Made by a program: the position numbers and the translations under genes. The notes beneath the pieces were generated by a model. That model was not told where the DNA came from. It searched no databases and worked only from the letters and a program-made list of their open reading frames with translations. Positions 1-7,414 of a stretch of DNA of 45,087 nucleotides are shown here, piece by piece (within the stretch, counting starts at the first letter, position 1; each line of letters starts with the position of its first letter). The stretch is from a bacterium (lineage in GTDB: Bacteria; Bacillota; Clostridia; Lachnospirales; Lachnospiraceae), in assembly GCA_030524485.1 (NCBI GenBank), contig JAUNGR010000005.1:1-45087 (forward strand). Direction: 5' to 3'.

Positions 1-272
1 ACAAGCATAAGCAAAAGCATAAGCAAAAGCCGCAGCATAGCATTCATGGTTGCACGTTTTCTCGCCGGTTCCTCCGCTTTCAAATCCAACGTGCGTTCCG
101 AAGTCATTGCCATATGCACAAACAGCAAAATAGCTGCCAGACCTCCCGCTATGAGTCCCCAAAAAACATCCGACTTCATTCGCAGAACGGCCGCCAAAAT
201 CAGCAACAGGACATCATACAAAACAATGCCAAGCGAAACTTCTCCCACCAGCCTCTTAATTTCCGCTCTCAT
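1..272 (-). CDS. atpI: ATP synthase subunit I (AtpI family), 3' end beyond window
   Basis: The frame opens at an ATG (272-270) and runs off the left edge, giving about 90 residues. It shows hydrophobic stretches at about residues 14-31 and 38-53, then a charged segment and a third hydrophobic run at the cut edge. This fits the small membrane protein AtpI, which assists assembly of the c-ring or Mg2+ supply in F0F1 ATP synthases. It overlaps the end of atpZ by 17 bases, the usual order at the head of an atp operon, so atpB and the rest should follow beyond the left edge. The last visible codons contain a 12-base tandem repeat coding Leu-Leu-Leu-Met twice. Identification rests on context and topology more than on diagnostic residues. 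Confidence 0.7.
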   Translation of the reverse strand, partial: MRAEIKRLVGEVSLGIVLYDVLLLILAAVLRMKSDVFWGLIAGGLAAILLFVHMAMTSERTLDLKAEEPARKRATMNAMLRLLLMLLLML

Positions 273-513
273 CCTTCTCGTCCTCCTTCTTTTCTTCCTG
301 CTGGTTCGTCTCGATGGTTCTCTTTGCCAACAGATAGGTATTGCGTGCTCCGGCAAGGAAGCCCACAATCAAAAACCAGAAGGTTGTCCTAAGACCGGTC
401 TTTCCGTCAATGAGAGAACCCAGCAAAATACAGAGAAATACAGGGGTCATCATACTTAAGCCCAACTGTGTCACCAAGGCGAAATTCCGTACTATACTTT
501 TTCTGTATTTCAT
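256..513 (-). CDS. atpZ: AtpZ / ATPase_gene1-family protein, first gene of the F0F1 ATP synthase operon
   Basis: An 85-residue membrane protein with two hydrophobic segments (about residues 14-34 and 42-60) joined by a short loop containing Gly-Ser-Leu-Ile-Asp-Gly, and an acidic, lysine-rich C-terminal tail. This is the pattern of the AtpZ (ATPase_gene1) family that precedes atpI in Firmicutes. The frame is open to a GTG at 522, but the ATG at 513 is preferred because AGGTG sits six bases before it. A good promoter lies just upstream at 562-590. Overlap with atpI suggests translational coupling. The exact role, possibly Mg2+ transport or c-ring assembly, is family knowledge and not seen here. 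Confidence 0.75.
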   Translation of the reverse strand: MKYRKSIVRNFALVTQLGLSMMTPVFLCILLGSLIDGKTGLRTTFWFLIVGFLAGARNTYLLAKRTIETNQQEEKKEDEKDESGN

Positions 514-561
514 ATCCTGCACCTACTTTCTGTATATCCGGTATCTGTACATATAAATCAT

Positions 562-590
562 ATTATACCCAAAAAAAGAAAACTTGTCTA
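562..590 (-). promoter_or_regulatory. Predicted sigma-A promoter of the atp operon
   Basis: On the minus strand TAGACA (590-585), a 17-base spacer and a perfect TATAAT (567-562) lie about 50 bases before the atpZ start. This would start the ATP synthase operon transcript near position 555. Between it and the upstream terminator (673-718) I see only AT-rich sequence. Confidence 0.75.
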
Positions 591-672
591 TCTATCCTTC
601 CAAAATAATTTTTTTCAATACCACTTTTTTTCGCACATTTTTGCCAATATCTCAAAAGTGTTTTTATGCATT

Positions 673-718
673 TTTTCAAAAAAAGGTCGATTGGAGTTTT
701 TCTCTCCCATCGACCTTT
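673..718 (-). terminator. Rho-independent terminator after the HAD phosphatase gene
   Basis: Minus-strand RNA forms a stem with arms at 704-718 and 682-696 (AAAGGTCGATGGGAG with one mismatch) around a short A-rich loop. It is followed by a run of U interrupted once. It begins 20 bases after the stop of the gene at 738-1373 and isolates it from the atp promoter. Confidence 0.85.
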
Positions 719-737
719 GTACACATCTGCTAATCTG

Positions 738-1373
738 TTAAATTGTCTCAATTTTTGTCAATTCTCGAAATGCATGAATTTTTCCTGCACATTCCGAATC
801 TTTTACCTCTCCAAATCCATAGGCCGCAAACACGAAGGGCACCCCTGCCTTCTTGGAGGCCTCACAGTCTCCCTTGGTATCCCCCACATAGACCGGCTGC
901 TTTAGAGCATTTCTTTCCATCACCAGAGCGATGTTTTCCGCCTTCGCAAAGCCGCTTCTTCCCGGATTTTCATAATCCTTAAAATATTTTTGTAAGCCAT
1001 GAGCCTCAAAAAAGGCCTCAATGTAGCCGTCCTGACAGTTGCTCACGATGAACAGAGGCATTCTCTGCGAGAGTTCTTTTAAGGTCTCCTCCACGCCATC
1101 AAAGAGCCTTCCCCCTGTTTTTGCCACATACTCGTTCTCATAGCTGCAGCATTCCCTCAACACAGACAGCATCTCTTCCTCCGGAAGCTGCGGAAAAAGC
1201 TTTCTTCCGATGTCCTCCATCACCATTCCCATACAATCATGGATGTCCTGCTCACAAATGCGTGCTTCCTTCCCCAAGCGTCTCTCTATCACCTGATTCC
1301 AAGACTCTGTGACAGGGGCAATCGAATCCCAAAGTGTACCATCCAAATCAAAAATCATGCTATCTGCCTTCAT
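738..1373 (-). CDS. HAD-superfamily hydrolase, phosphoglycolate phosphatase-like
   Basis: A 211-residue cytosolic HAD phosphatase of the Gph/PGMB type. Motif I FDLDGTLWDS carries the nucleophile Asp9 and general acid Asp11. A helical cap follows, then motif II with the Ser of IVSNCQDG, a motif III lysine in the region around GFAKAENI, and motif IV VGDTKGDCEA for Mg2+ binding. AGGAG upstream of the ATG at 1373 supports the start. No promoter is evident between this gene and the tRNA-Gly gene ending 58 bases upstream, so it may be transcribed with the two tRNAs. It ends at a clear terminator. The true substrate cannot be read from the sequence; phosphoglycolate or another small phosphate ester is possible. 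Confidence 0.8.
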   Translation of the reverse strand: MKADSMIFDLDGTLWDSIAPVTESWNQVIERRLGKEARICEQDIHDCMGMVMEDIGRKLFPQLPEEEMLSVLRECCSYENEYVAKTGGRLFDGVEETLKELSQRMPLFIVSNCQDGYIEAFFEAHGLQKYFKDYENPGRSGFAKAENIALVMERNALKQPVYVGDTKGDCEASKKAGVPFVFAAYGFGEVKDSECAGKIHAFRELTKIETI

Positions 1374-1431
1374 GCCTTTCCCTCTCCTTTGCCTATGCCT
1401 CTCTTATTTTTCAATTTCGGGCAACAAAAAA

Positions 1432-1502
1432 AGCAGGTGATGGGAATCGAACCCACGTATCTAGCTTGGAAGGCTAGTGTTCTACCATTGAACTACACCT
1501 GC
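1432..1502 (-). tRNA. tRNA-Gly (anticodon TCC)
   Basis: A 71-base cloverleaf with a perfect acceptor stem (GCAGGTG with CACCTGC), D stem GTTC/GAAC, anticodon stem CTAGC/GCTAG, loop CTTCCAA and a T arm with TTCGATT. The 3' CCA is not encoded; a T-rich run follows instead. It lies downstream of tRNA-Phe on the same transcript. The missing CCA fits with the CCA-adding enzyme gene at 37558-38832. Confidence 0.97.
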
Positions 1503-1521
1503 AAATAAAAAATATAATATG

Positions 1522-1541
1522 TTGTCTGTTCTCACAGACAA
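1522..1541 (-). other. Small hairpin between the two tRNA genes
   Basis: A 7-base perfect inverted repeat (TTGTCTG and CAGACAA around TTCTCA) lies directly after the 3' end of tRNA-Phe. It may guide processing of the precursor or attenuate transcription between the tRNAs. It has no clear U tract directly after it. Confidence 0.45.
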
Positions 1542-1542
1542 G

Positions 1543-1615
<73 letters not shown>

Positions 1616-1630
1616 GTTCCTGACTTTTGC

Positions 1631-1659
1631 ATTCTACTACATTTTTTAGGGTTTGTCAA
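1631..1659 (-). promoter_or_regulatory. Predicted sigma-A promoter of the tRNA-Phe/tRNA-Gly unit
   Basis: A perfect TTGACA (1659-1654), a 17-base spacer and TAGAAT (1636-1631) on the minus strand, placing the start near 1624, just before tRNA-Phe. It is back to back with the promoter at 1702-1730. Confidence 0.85.
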
Positions 1660-1701
1660 TTTTTTTTTTCAATTTTTTCATCTATTTGTCTCAATTCTCT
1701 C

Positions 1702-1730
1702 TTGTCATACGTTCTGGGATTCTCTATAAT
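1702..1730 (+). promoter_or_regulatory. Predicted sigma-A promoter of the BMP-family gene
   Basis: TTGTCA (1702-1707), a 17-base spacer and a perfect TATAAT (1725-1730), about 50 bases before the start at 1781. The intergenic stretch 1616-1780 otherwise holds only the divergent tRNA promoter and T-rich sequence. Confidence 0.85.
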
Positions 1731-1780
1731 GAAGGCAAAGTTTTTCGCACTTTTCAACTTCAATTGTGAGGAGGTTCGCA

Positions 1781-3718
1781 ATGCTTGTTTTTGATGAATA
1801 TAACAAAGCCAAACGAATGGCCGAGCGTGAATATCGCTTTGCCGTCGTTTCCGGTAAATATCCCTATCTTCCTGCCTTGGATGAGATTCTCCCCTTCGTG
1901 GAAATCGCTGCGGAGACCAATCTCGGTCTTGTCGAGGTTCCCCTCAATCTGGTGGTCGGAACCAAAACCGCAGGCCGCCAGTCCGCTATGGCCAGCAATT
2001 TTATGCCCCTGTTGGACGACAAATCCGAGTTTGCAGGCAAGTGGATGTCCCTCTTAAATGCACAGGAAAAAGAAGGCATCCGTGACCCGATTCTGGCCTT
2101 TGAATACATGAATAAATTTTATGTTCAAGAGGGAAACAAGAGAGTCAGTGTTCTGAAATATATGAAGGCAGCGAGCATTCCTGCCTATGTGACACGGATT
2201 GTTCCAAAGAGAAGCAACACTCTGGACAATAAGATTTATTATGAATTTATGGACTTTTATCGGGTCTCCCAGATGAATGACATCTGGTTTTCCCGTGAGG
2301 GCAGCTTCCCCGAGCTACTTCAACTGCTGCACGTTGACAGCGAGACCCCTTGGAGCGAGGATTTCCGCCTCAATGTGCGTTCCCTGTATCTTCGCTTCTC
2401 CAAACAATTTAAAAACAAGGGCGGCGATAAACTCTCCATCACCAGCGGAGACGCTTTCTTGGTCTACCTAAAGATTTTTGGACTGGACCATATTTCTGGG
2501 CTGTCCGACCGCCAGCTTGGGGAGGAGATATCCAAAGTCTGGGACGAATTCCTTCTGGTCTCTCAGGGCAATGCCATCGCTCTGGTGGAGCAGCCGGAGG
2601 AGATGCAGCCTTCCTCTCTCTGGAACCGCATTCTTCCCCCCGCTTCCGCCCAGAAGAAGTATAAAATTGCCTTCATCCACGAAAAGACGGCAGAGACTTC
2701 CAGCTGGACTTACGGCCATGAGTTGGGACGCTTGCATCTGGAGGAAGTCTTTGGGGACAGAGTCACCACCATGCACTTCGATGAGATTGACTCCGATGAA
2801 AAGGCAGAGGCAGCCATAGACCTCGCCCTGTCTGCTGGCTGCAACCTCATCTTTACCACCACCCCAAAGATGATTACAGCAAGCCTTCATGCGGCTGTCA
2901 ACCATCCGGATGTTAAGATTTTAAATTGTTCGGTCAACACCTCCTACAAATCCATCCGCACCTACTACGGTAGAATGTACGAGGCCAAGTTCCTGATTGG
3001 AGCGGCCGCCGCCTCCATCTCCCAATCCAACAAGATTGGCTATATCGCGGACTACCCCATTTATGGGATGATGGCAAACATCAACGCCTTCGCTTTGGGA
3101 GCACAGATGATCAACCCGAACGTAAAGATTTATCTGGAGTGGTCCACAATGAGAAACCACGACACCCACCGCTCCTTAGAGCACAACGGTATCACCTTCA
3201 TCTCCGGTCAGGACATGATCACGCCGGTCGAGATGTCCAGACAGTTTGGTCTGTATGAGAAAGCAGGCGAGTCCACCATTCATCTGGCAACCCCCATCTG
3301 GCACTGGGGCAAGTATTATGAGAGAATTCTGCGCAGCGTGATGGAAGGTTCTTGGGATTCGGCGGAAAGGAGCATGGGAGAGCAGGCTCTCAACTACTGG
3401 TGGGGAATGTCCGCAGATGTCATTGACGTGATTTACTCCCATACCATACCAGAGGGAACCAAGCGTCTGATTGAACTTTTAAAACATGCCATCTGCTCCG
3501 GAGATTTCCACCCCTTTGGCGGCATCCTGCAGTCTCAGGACGGTTCCATCACCACCAAGGAAACCGACCTTTTAAAACCAGAGCAAATCGTCACCATGAA
3601 CTGGCTGGCTGCCAACGTCATCGGAAAAATTCCTTCCTTTGATGAGTTGAACGATGAAGCGCAGCAGGTCGTAAGGGTACATGGCATTCAAAAGAAAAAT
3701 CTGACAACGGAGGATTAG
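1781..3718 (+). CDS. Cytosolic BMP-family (PnrA-like) binding protein with an N-terminal ParB-like domain
   Basis: A 645-residue protein. Residues about 50-128 resemble a ParB/sulfiredoxin-type nucleotide-binding fold. They include VPLNLVVGT, NFMPLL and then YVQEGNKRVSVLKYM, which looks like the ParB box (…G.kR..A). From about residue 285 to 600 the sequence resembles the BMP/PnrA periplasmic-binding fold known from purine nucleoside lipoproteins. There is no signal peptide or lipobox, so the protein should stay in the cytosol, unlike classical BMP proteins. The frame opens at a GTG at 1766, but GAGGAGG lies inside that extension and is well placed for the ATG at 1781. A phosphoesterase gene begins three bases after the stop. 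The ligand is unknown; a nucleoside or nucleotide sensing role is inference. Confidence 0.75.
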   Translation: MLVFDEYNKAKRMAEREYRFAVVSGKYPYLPALDEILPFVEIAAETNLGLVEVPLNLVVGTKTAGRQSAMASNFMPLLDDKSEFAGKWMSLLNAQEKEGIRDPILAFEYMNKFYVQEGNKRVSVLKYMKAASIPAYVTRIVPKRSNTLDNKIYYEFMDFYRVSQMNDIWFSREGSFPELLQLLHVDSETPWSEDFRLNVRSLYLRFSKQFKNKGGDKLSITSGDAFLVYLKIFGLDHISGLSDRQLGEEISKVWDEFLLVSQGNAIALVEQPEEMQPSSLWNRILPPASAQKKYKIAFIHEKTAETSSWTYGHELGRLHLEEVFGDRVTTMHFDEIDSDEKAEAAIDLALSAGCNLIFTTTPKMITASLHAAVNHPDVKILNCSVNTSYKSIRTYYGRMYEAKFLIGAAAASISQSNKIGYIADYPIYGMMANINAFALGAQMINPNVKIYLEWSTMRNHDTHRSLEHNGITFISGQDMITPVEMSRQFGLYEKAGESTIHLATPIWHWGKYYERILRSVMEGSWDSAERSMGEQALNYWWGMSADVIDVIYSHTIPEGTKRLIELLKHAICSGDFHPFGGILQSQDGSITTKETDLLKPEQIVTMNWLAANVIGKIPSFDELNDEAQQVVRVHGIQKKNLTTED

Positions 3719-3721
3719 ACT

Positions 3722-4384
3722 ATGCGGATTTTAGTGGTTGCTGACGAAGAATCCAAATCCCTCTGGGATTATTACGATCCTTCCAAGCTTTCCGATATTG
3801 ATTTGATTATTTCCTGCGGTGACTTGTCTCCGCACTATCTTTCCTTTTTGGTCACCATGGGCCGTGCACCCCTCATCTACGTTCACGGCAACCATGATGT
3901 CCAATATGACCGAAATCCACCGAGCGGCTGCACCTGCATCGACGACCAGATTTATGAATACAAGGGCATCCGCTTCCTCGGTTTGGGCGGAAGTATGCGC
4001 TACAAACCCGGTCCTTACCAATATACCGAACGCCAAATGCGGCGAAGAATTGCCAAACTGCGCTTTTGTCTCCTGCGCAAGAGAGGCTTTGACATCCTTG
4101 TCACCCACTCTCCGGCTTATCAACTTCACGATGGGGATGACCTGCCCCACAAGGGCTTTCAGTGCTTCCTCAAGCTGCTGGAAAAATACAAACCCAAGTA
4201 TTTTCTGCACGGCCACGTGCATCTAAACTATGGCGGACGAGCCGTGAGACAGACCAACTACAGCGATACCATAGTCATAAATGCCTTTCAATCCTATATT
4301 TTTGAGGTGGACGAGACGGAATTGGCTTCCCACCACTCCAAATTGCTTTGGCTGCCCAAGTTAAAAACGGCAAAGGCTCGATAA
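3722..4384 (+). CDS. Calcineurin-like metallophosphoesterase
   Basis: A 220-residue protein with metallophosphoesterase motifs: GDLS at 33-36, GNHD at 56-59, a VTHSP segment and HGHVH near the C-terminal third. The usual first motif D-x-H appears as Asp8-Glu-Glu10, so one metal-ligand His is replaced. CGGAGGA overlaps the stop region of the upstream gene and serves the ATG at 3722, so the two are almost certainly co-translated. The pairing with a BMP/ParB-like protein suggests a phosphodiester or nucleotide substrate, but nothing in the sequence fixes it. The gene ends ten bases from the convergent HAD gene, with no obvious terminator between. Confidence 0.8.
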   Translation: MRILVVADEESKSLWDYYDPSKLSDIDLIISCGDLSPHYLSFLVTMGRAPLIYVHGNHDVQYDRNPPSGCTCIDDQIYEYKGIRFLGLGGSMRYKPGPYQYTERQMRRRIAKLRFCLLRKRGFDILVTHSPAYQLHDGDDLPHKGFQCFLKLLEKYKPKYFLHGHVHLNYGGRAVRQTNYSDTIVINAFQSYIFEVDETELASHHSKLLWLPKLKTAKAR

Positions 4385-4394
4385 AAGCTAGGCA

Positions 4395-5228
4395 TTAGGC
4401 ATTGAGAACCCAATGATAGAGTGCATAGGCAACGCCATCTTCCAGATTGCTCTTGGTCTGACGCATTGCCGCCTGCACGGCCTGCGGCATGGCATTGCCC
4501 ATCGCTACGCTCAATCCCAAAGGCAGGGACAGCATGGAGACATCGTTGCCGCTGTCACCGATGGCGATGATATCCTTTTGTGCGACTCCCTTCTTTTGGG
4601 CATATTCCATCAATGCCTTTCCCTTCTGTGCTTGGCTGGAAGTGATTTCAATGTTTGTGACATCGGAGGAGGCAAGTGCCAAGCCGCCTTCCTCCTCCAA
4701 AATTTTTTCCACTCTCTCCAGCACCATTCGATTTTTATGAAGAATAGAAATCTTAAAAATATCCACCTTCTTCTCCAACAATTCCCTGCTGTCAATGTAC
4801 TGAAAGCGTCTCCACATAGACTCCACATCCAAGTTCACCATGGGAAGCAGAATCTTATCCTCAAAGCCCCTGTAAAACTCTTCCTTCTTCATGGTGGTAT
4901 AGCTTCTGTCTTCCCCCATCAAATCGGTTGCCAGACCATATTGCTCTGCCAACTCCAAAATCCTTTGAATTCTTCCAAAAGGTAGCGTTTTCTTGGATGT
5001 GAGTCTTCCGTCGCTCTGATAGCAGGCCGCCCCATTCATGCAGATAAAATCACAGTTCAGTCCTGCCTCCCGCAGCGGAAGGGCTGCATCTGGAAAACTT
5101 CTTCCAGTACAGACCACAACCTGTCCGCCTCTTTCTTGAAATTTGCGAATGGCTCTGCTATTCTCCTTTGAAACCCTTCCTTCTGGCAAGAGCAAGGTGC
5201 CATCCATATCCACCGCTAATACTTTCAT
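4395..5228 (-). CDS. Cof-type HAD-IIB phosphatase, last gene of the ugp-like operon
   Basis: A 277-residue HAD-IIB hydrolase. The nucleophile motif VDMDGTLL is at the N-terminus, CTGRS follows as motif II, a large C2 cap occupies the middle, and GDSGNDVSML is motif IV near the C-terminus. A longer frame opens at 5303 inside the glycerophosphodiesterase gene. The ATG at 5228 is preferred because the HAD core starts at once there and it lies 13 bases after the preceding stop. Cof-type enzymes dephosphorylate sugar phosphates and cofactors. Its position after a G3P-type transporter and GDPD hints at a glycerol phosphate or related phosphomonoester, which is inference. Confidence 0.8.
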   Translation of the reverse strand: MKVLAVDMDGTLLLPEGRVSKENSRAIRKFQERGGQVVVCTGRSFPDAALPLREAGLNCDFICMNGAACYQSDGRLTSKKTLPFGRIQRILELAEQYGLATDLMGEDRSYTTMKKEEFYRGFEDKILLPMVNLDVESMWRRFQYIDSRELLEKKVDIFKISILHKNRMVLERVEKILEEEGGLALASSDVTNIEITSSQAQKGKALMEYAQKKGVAQKDIIAIGDSGNDVSMLSLPLGLSVAMGNAMPQAVQAAMRQTKSNLEDGVAYALYHWVLNA

Positions 5229-5241
5229 TTTTCTTCTCACT

Positions 5242-5979
5242 CTAATTCTTCTGTTTGGCCACAGCTCTGCGACAAATATCCGGATAATTGGTAATGATGG
5301 CATCCACGCCCAAGTGCAGCAGCTCCTCCATATCCTCTTTTCGGTTCACGGTCCACACATGTACCTTAAGCCCTTTTCTGTGACTTTTCTCAATCAATTT
5401 TGTGTCATTTTTCACATGATACCAAGCCGGATGAATCGCCTGTACCCCCAGATTTTGGGCATAGGTTGGAACCTTAAGCCATCCATCCGCATATAAGATT
5501 CCTGTCACTGCCTCCGGATCGATTTTTTGTAGCTTCCGCAAGCTCCCGTGATTGAAAGAAGAATACAGTACCTTATCTTCCACTCCCATCTGTCTGGCAA
5601 GCTTACACACCCTCTCCTCCAACTTCGGATAGGGAATCACACTGTTTTTTAGCTCCACATTTATCATCATTTTGCTCTCTTTGACAAAGGCAAAGACTTC
5701 CTCCAGCAATGGCAATTTCGCTGTCGGGTATTCTGGATGCAATTGATTAAAATTGATTTCTAAAAGCTCCGAGTAGGTCAAATCCTTCACAAAACCACTT
5801 CCCAAGCTCGTTCGGTCTATGGTCTCATCGTGAATCACCACCAACTCTTTGTCCTTTGTCATCTGCACATCTATCTCTATGCCGTCTGCTCCCTGCTCTT
5901 TGGCCAGTCGAAAGGCTTCCATCGTATTCTCCGGTGCATAAGCAGAGGCTCCTCGATGTGCCCAAACCTGTGTCTTCAT
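5242..5979 (-). CDS. ugpQ: Glycerophosphodiester phosphodiesterase
   Basis: A 245-residue GDPD. It starts with the family hallmark HRGASAYAPENTMEAF, then EIDVQMTKDKELVVIHDETIDRT holds the metal-binding Glu/Asp and catalytic His. The C-terminal VHVWTVN is typical of the TIM barrel. It hydrolyses glycerophosphodiesters to glycerol-3-phosphate and an alcohol in the cytosol. The frame extends to 6015, but GAGGTGA is well placed for the ATG at 5979. It follows the binding-protein gene by 28 bases, matching the ugp operon logic in which imported diesters are cleaved inside the cell. Confidence 0.92.
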   Translation of the reverse strand: MKTQVWAHRGASAYAPENTMEAFRLAKEQGADGIEIDVQMTKDKELVVIHDETIDRTSLGSGFVKDLTYSELLEINFNQLHPEYPTAKLPLLEEVFAFVKESKMMINVELKNSVIPYPKLEERVCKLARQMGVEDKVLYSSFNHGSLRKLQKIDPEAVTGILYADGWLKVPTYAQNLGVQAIHPAWYHVKNDTKLIEKSHRKGLKVHVWTVNRKEDMEELLHLGVDAIITNYPDICRRAVAKQKN

Positions 5980-6007
5980 CGTTCCTATCACCTCTTTTTC
6001 CTTATGA

Positions 6008-7363
6008 CTAATCATTCAACAGATTATACTCCTCTATGGAAGCATTGATGTTTTTTGCGATTTCATTTACCACATCCTGTGGATTCTTATTTTGGTTCAA
6101 CATGCTTTCAATCGCTGTCTCCACCACCTGTCTTGCCTCCGGAAATATAGAGAGCAAGGCTCCTGTGGACTCAGGTGTGGAATCATGGAGCTGATTGATG
6201 GCTGTCATAAACTGTGGATACTTTGCGATATTATCTTTGAAAATCGGCTCATCATGTGCTGCAACGGTCACTGGGAAATATCCCGTCTGAGCGTTCCAGT
6301 AAGCCTGACTCTCCGGAGATACCAAAAACTTTACAAATTCCCAAACAGCCGCCTCTTTGTCAGGATTCTCATTGTTCAAAGCCCAAAGAGAACCTCCTCC
6401 TATGGAAACGCCTCCCTCATCCTCATCGCTTACCTTCGGGAAGTACGCCGTTCCCACTTCAAACTTCCCATTCACATCGTTCAAAATCTGTTTCAAAGAA
6501 GCGGTGGAACCCAAGGTCATAGCTGCCTTTCCGGAACTGAAATCAGCAAGTCCGGCATCTCCACCCCTACCCACATTTGGGGCATATCCGCCATCATACA
6601 GTTCCTTCCATGCCGTTAAGGTTTTTAAAGCTGCTTGGTTGCTGTCAAACTCCACTGCGGTTGCAGCAGCCTTTCTTCCATTTCCATTGTTCACATATTG
6701 TAAGCCCTGTTTGCTGGTAAACTGCTCAAAAAACCAGCCATAAATGGCTAGAGAAATCACTTCCCCCGCTCCGCCCTGTTCCTTCAAAGCATCTCCAATT
6801 TCTGCAATTTTAGGCAAACTGTCTGGCACTTCGGTGATTCCAGCTTTCTCAAACATATCCTTGTTATAGTACAATATCGGGGTGGAAGAGTTAAAAGGCA
6901 TGGAATATAAGGTATCCTGCACGGTGTAATAAGCTGCAATGTTCGGCTCCAACTGAGAGACATCCCACTGTTCGGCATCCATCCATTCCTGCATGGGAAT
7001 CACCCAACCAGAGTCAATCATAAAACGAGTTCCAATGTCATAAATCTGCACCAAATCCGCTCCCATATTTCCAATCTGTGCACTTCTCAGTTTATTGATG
7101 GCATCGTCATAAGAGCCTTGGTACTGTGCTTCCACGTGAATGCCCTGACTGTTTTCCGAATTAAAACGATTCACCAGATAATCAATGGCCTCTCCATTGA
7201 CTCCTCCCATCGAATGCCAGAAGGTAATCGTCTGTCCCTGCGGACTTGTTGTTCCTACGGTTGTTGTTTCTGTGGATTCTGTGCTTGCTGCTCCCCCACA
7301 CCCCATCAAACTTCCTGTTGTCATTGCGATTGCCATCAAAGCGGCGATTGCTCTCTTTCTCAT
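6008..7363 (-). CDS. ugpB: ABC transporter substrate-binding lipoprotein, UgpB-like
   Basis: A 451-residue extracytoplasmic binding protein. It has a signal peptide with a lipobox ending at Cys22 (SLMGC), then a Ser/Thr-rich tether and a family-1 solute-binding fold starting TITFWHSMGG. The FWHSMGG opening, the SAQIGNMGADLVQIYDIGT and MPFNSSTPILYYN segments are characteristic of UgpB-type glycerol-3-phosphate binding proteins. The frame extends to 7393, but AAAGGAG suits the ATG at 7363. It lies between the permease genes and the glycerophosphodiesterase, which strengthens the glycerol-3-phosphate or glycerophosphodiester call. Confidence 0.85.
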   Translation of the reverse strand: MRKRAIAALMAIAMTTGSLMGCGGAASTESTETTTVGTTSPQGQTITFWHSMGGVNGEAIDYLVNRFNSENSQGIHVEAQYQGSYDDAINKLRSAQIGNMGADLVQIYDIGTRFMIDSGWVIPMQEWMDAEQWDVSQLEPNIAAYYTVQDTLYSMPFNSSTPILYYNKDMFEKAGITEVPDSLPKIAEIGDALKEQGGAGEVISLAIYGWFFEQFTSKQGLQYVNNGNGRKAAATAVEFDSNQAALKTLTAWKELYDGGYAPNVGRGGDAGLADFSSGKAAMTLGSTASLKQILNDVNGKFEVGTAYFPKVSDEDEGGVSIGGGSLWALNNENPDKEAAVWEFVKFLVSPESQAYWNAQTGYFPVTVAAHDEPIFKDNIAKYPQFMTAINQLHDSTPESTGALLSIFPEARQVVETAIESMLNQNKNPQDVVNEIAKNINASIEEYNLLND

Positions 7364-7414
7364 TGCATTTTTCTCCTTTTTGTTTTTCTTCATAAAAGTA
7401 GTGGAAATTCTTTC

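Noticed and set aside
563-751. A 62-codon minus-strand frame between atpZ and the HAD gene
   Set aside because: It runs through a clear terminator hairpin and the atp promoter and has no ribosome site.
1239-1508. An 89-codon plus-strand frame
   Set aside because: Its C-terminal part is the complement of tRNA-Gly, a common false gene.
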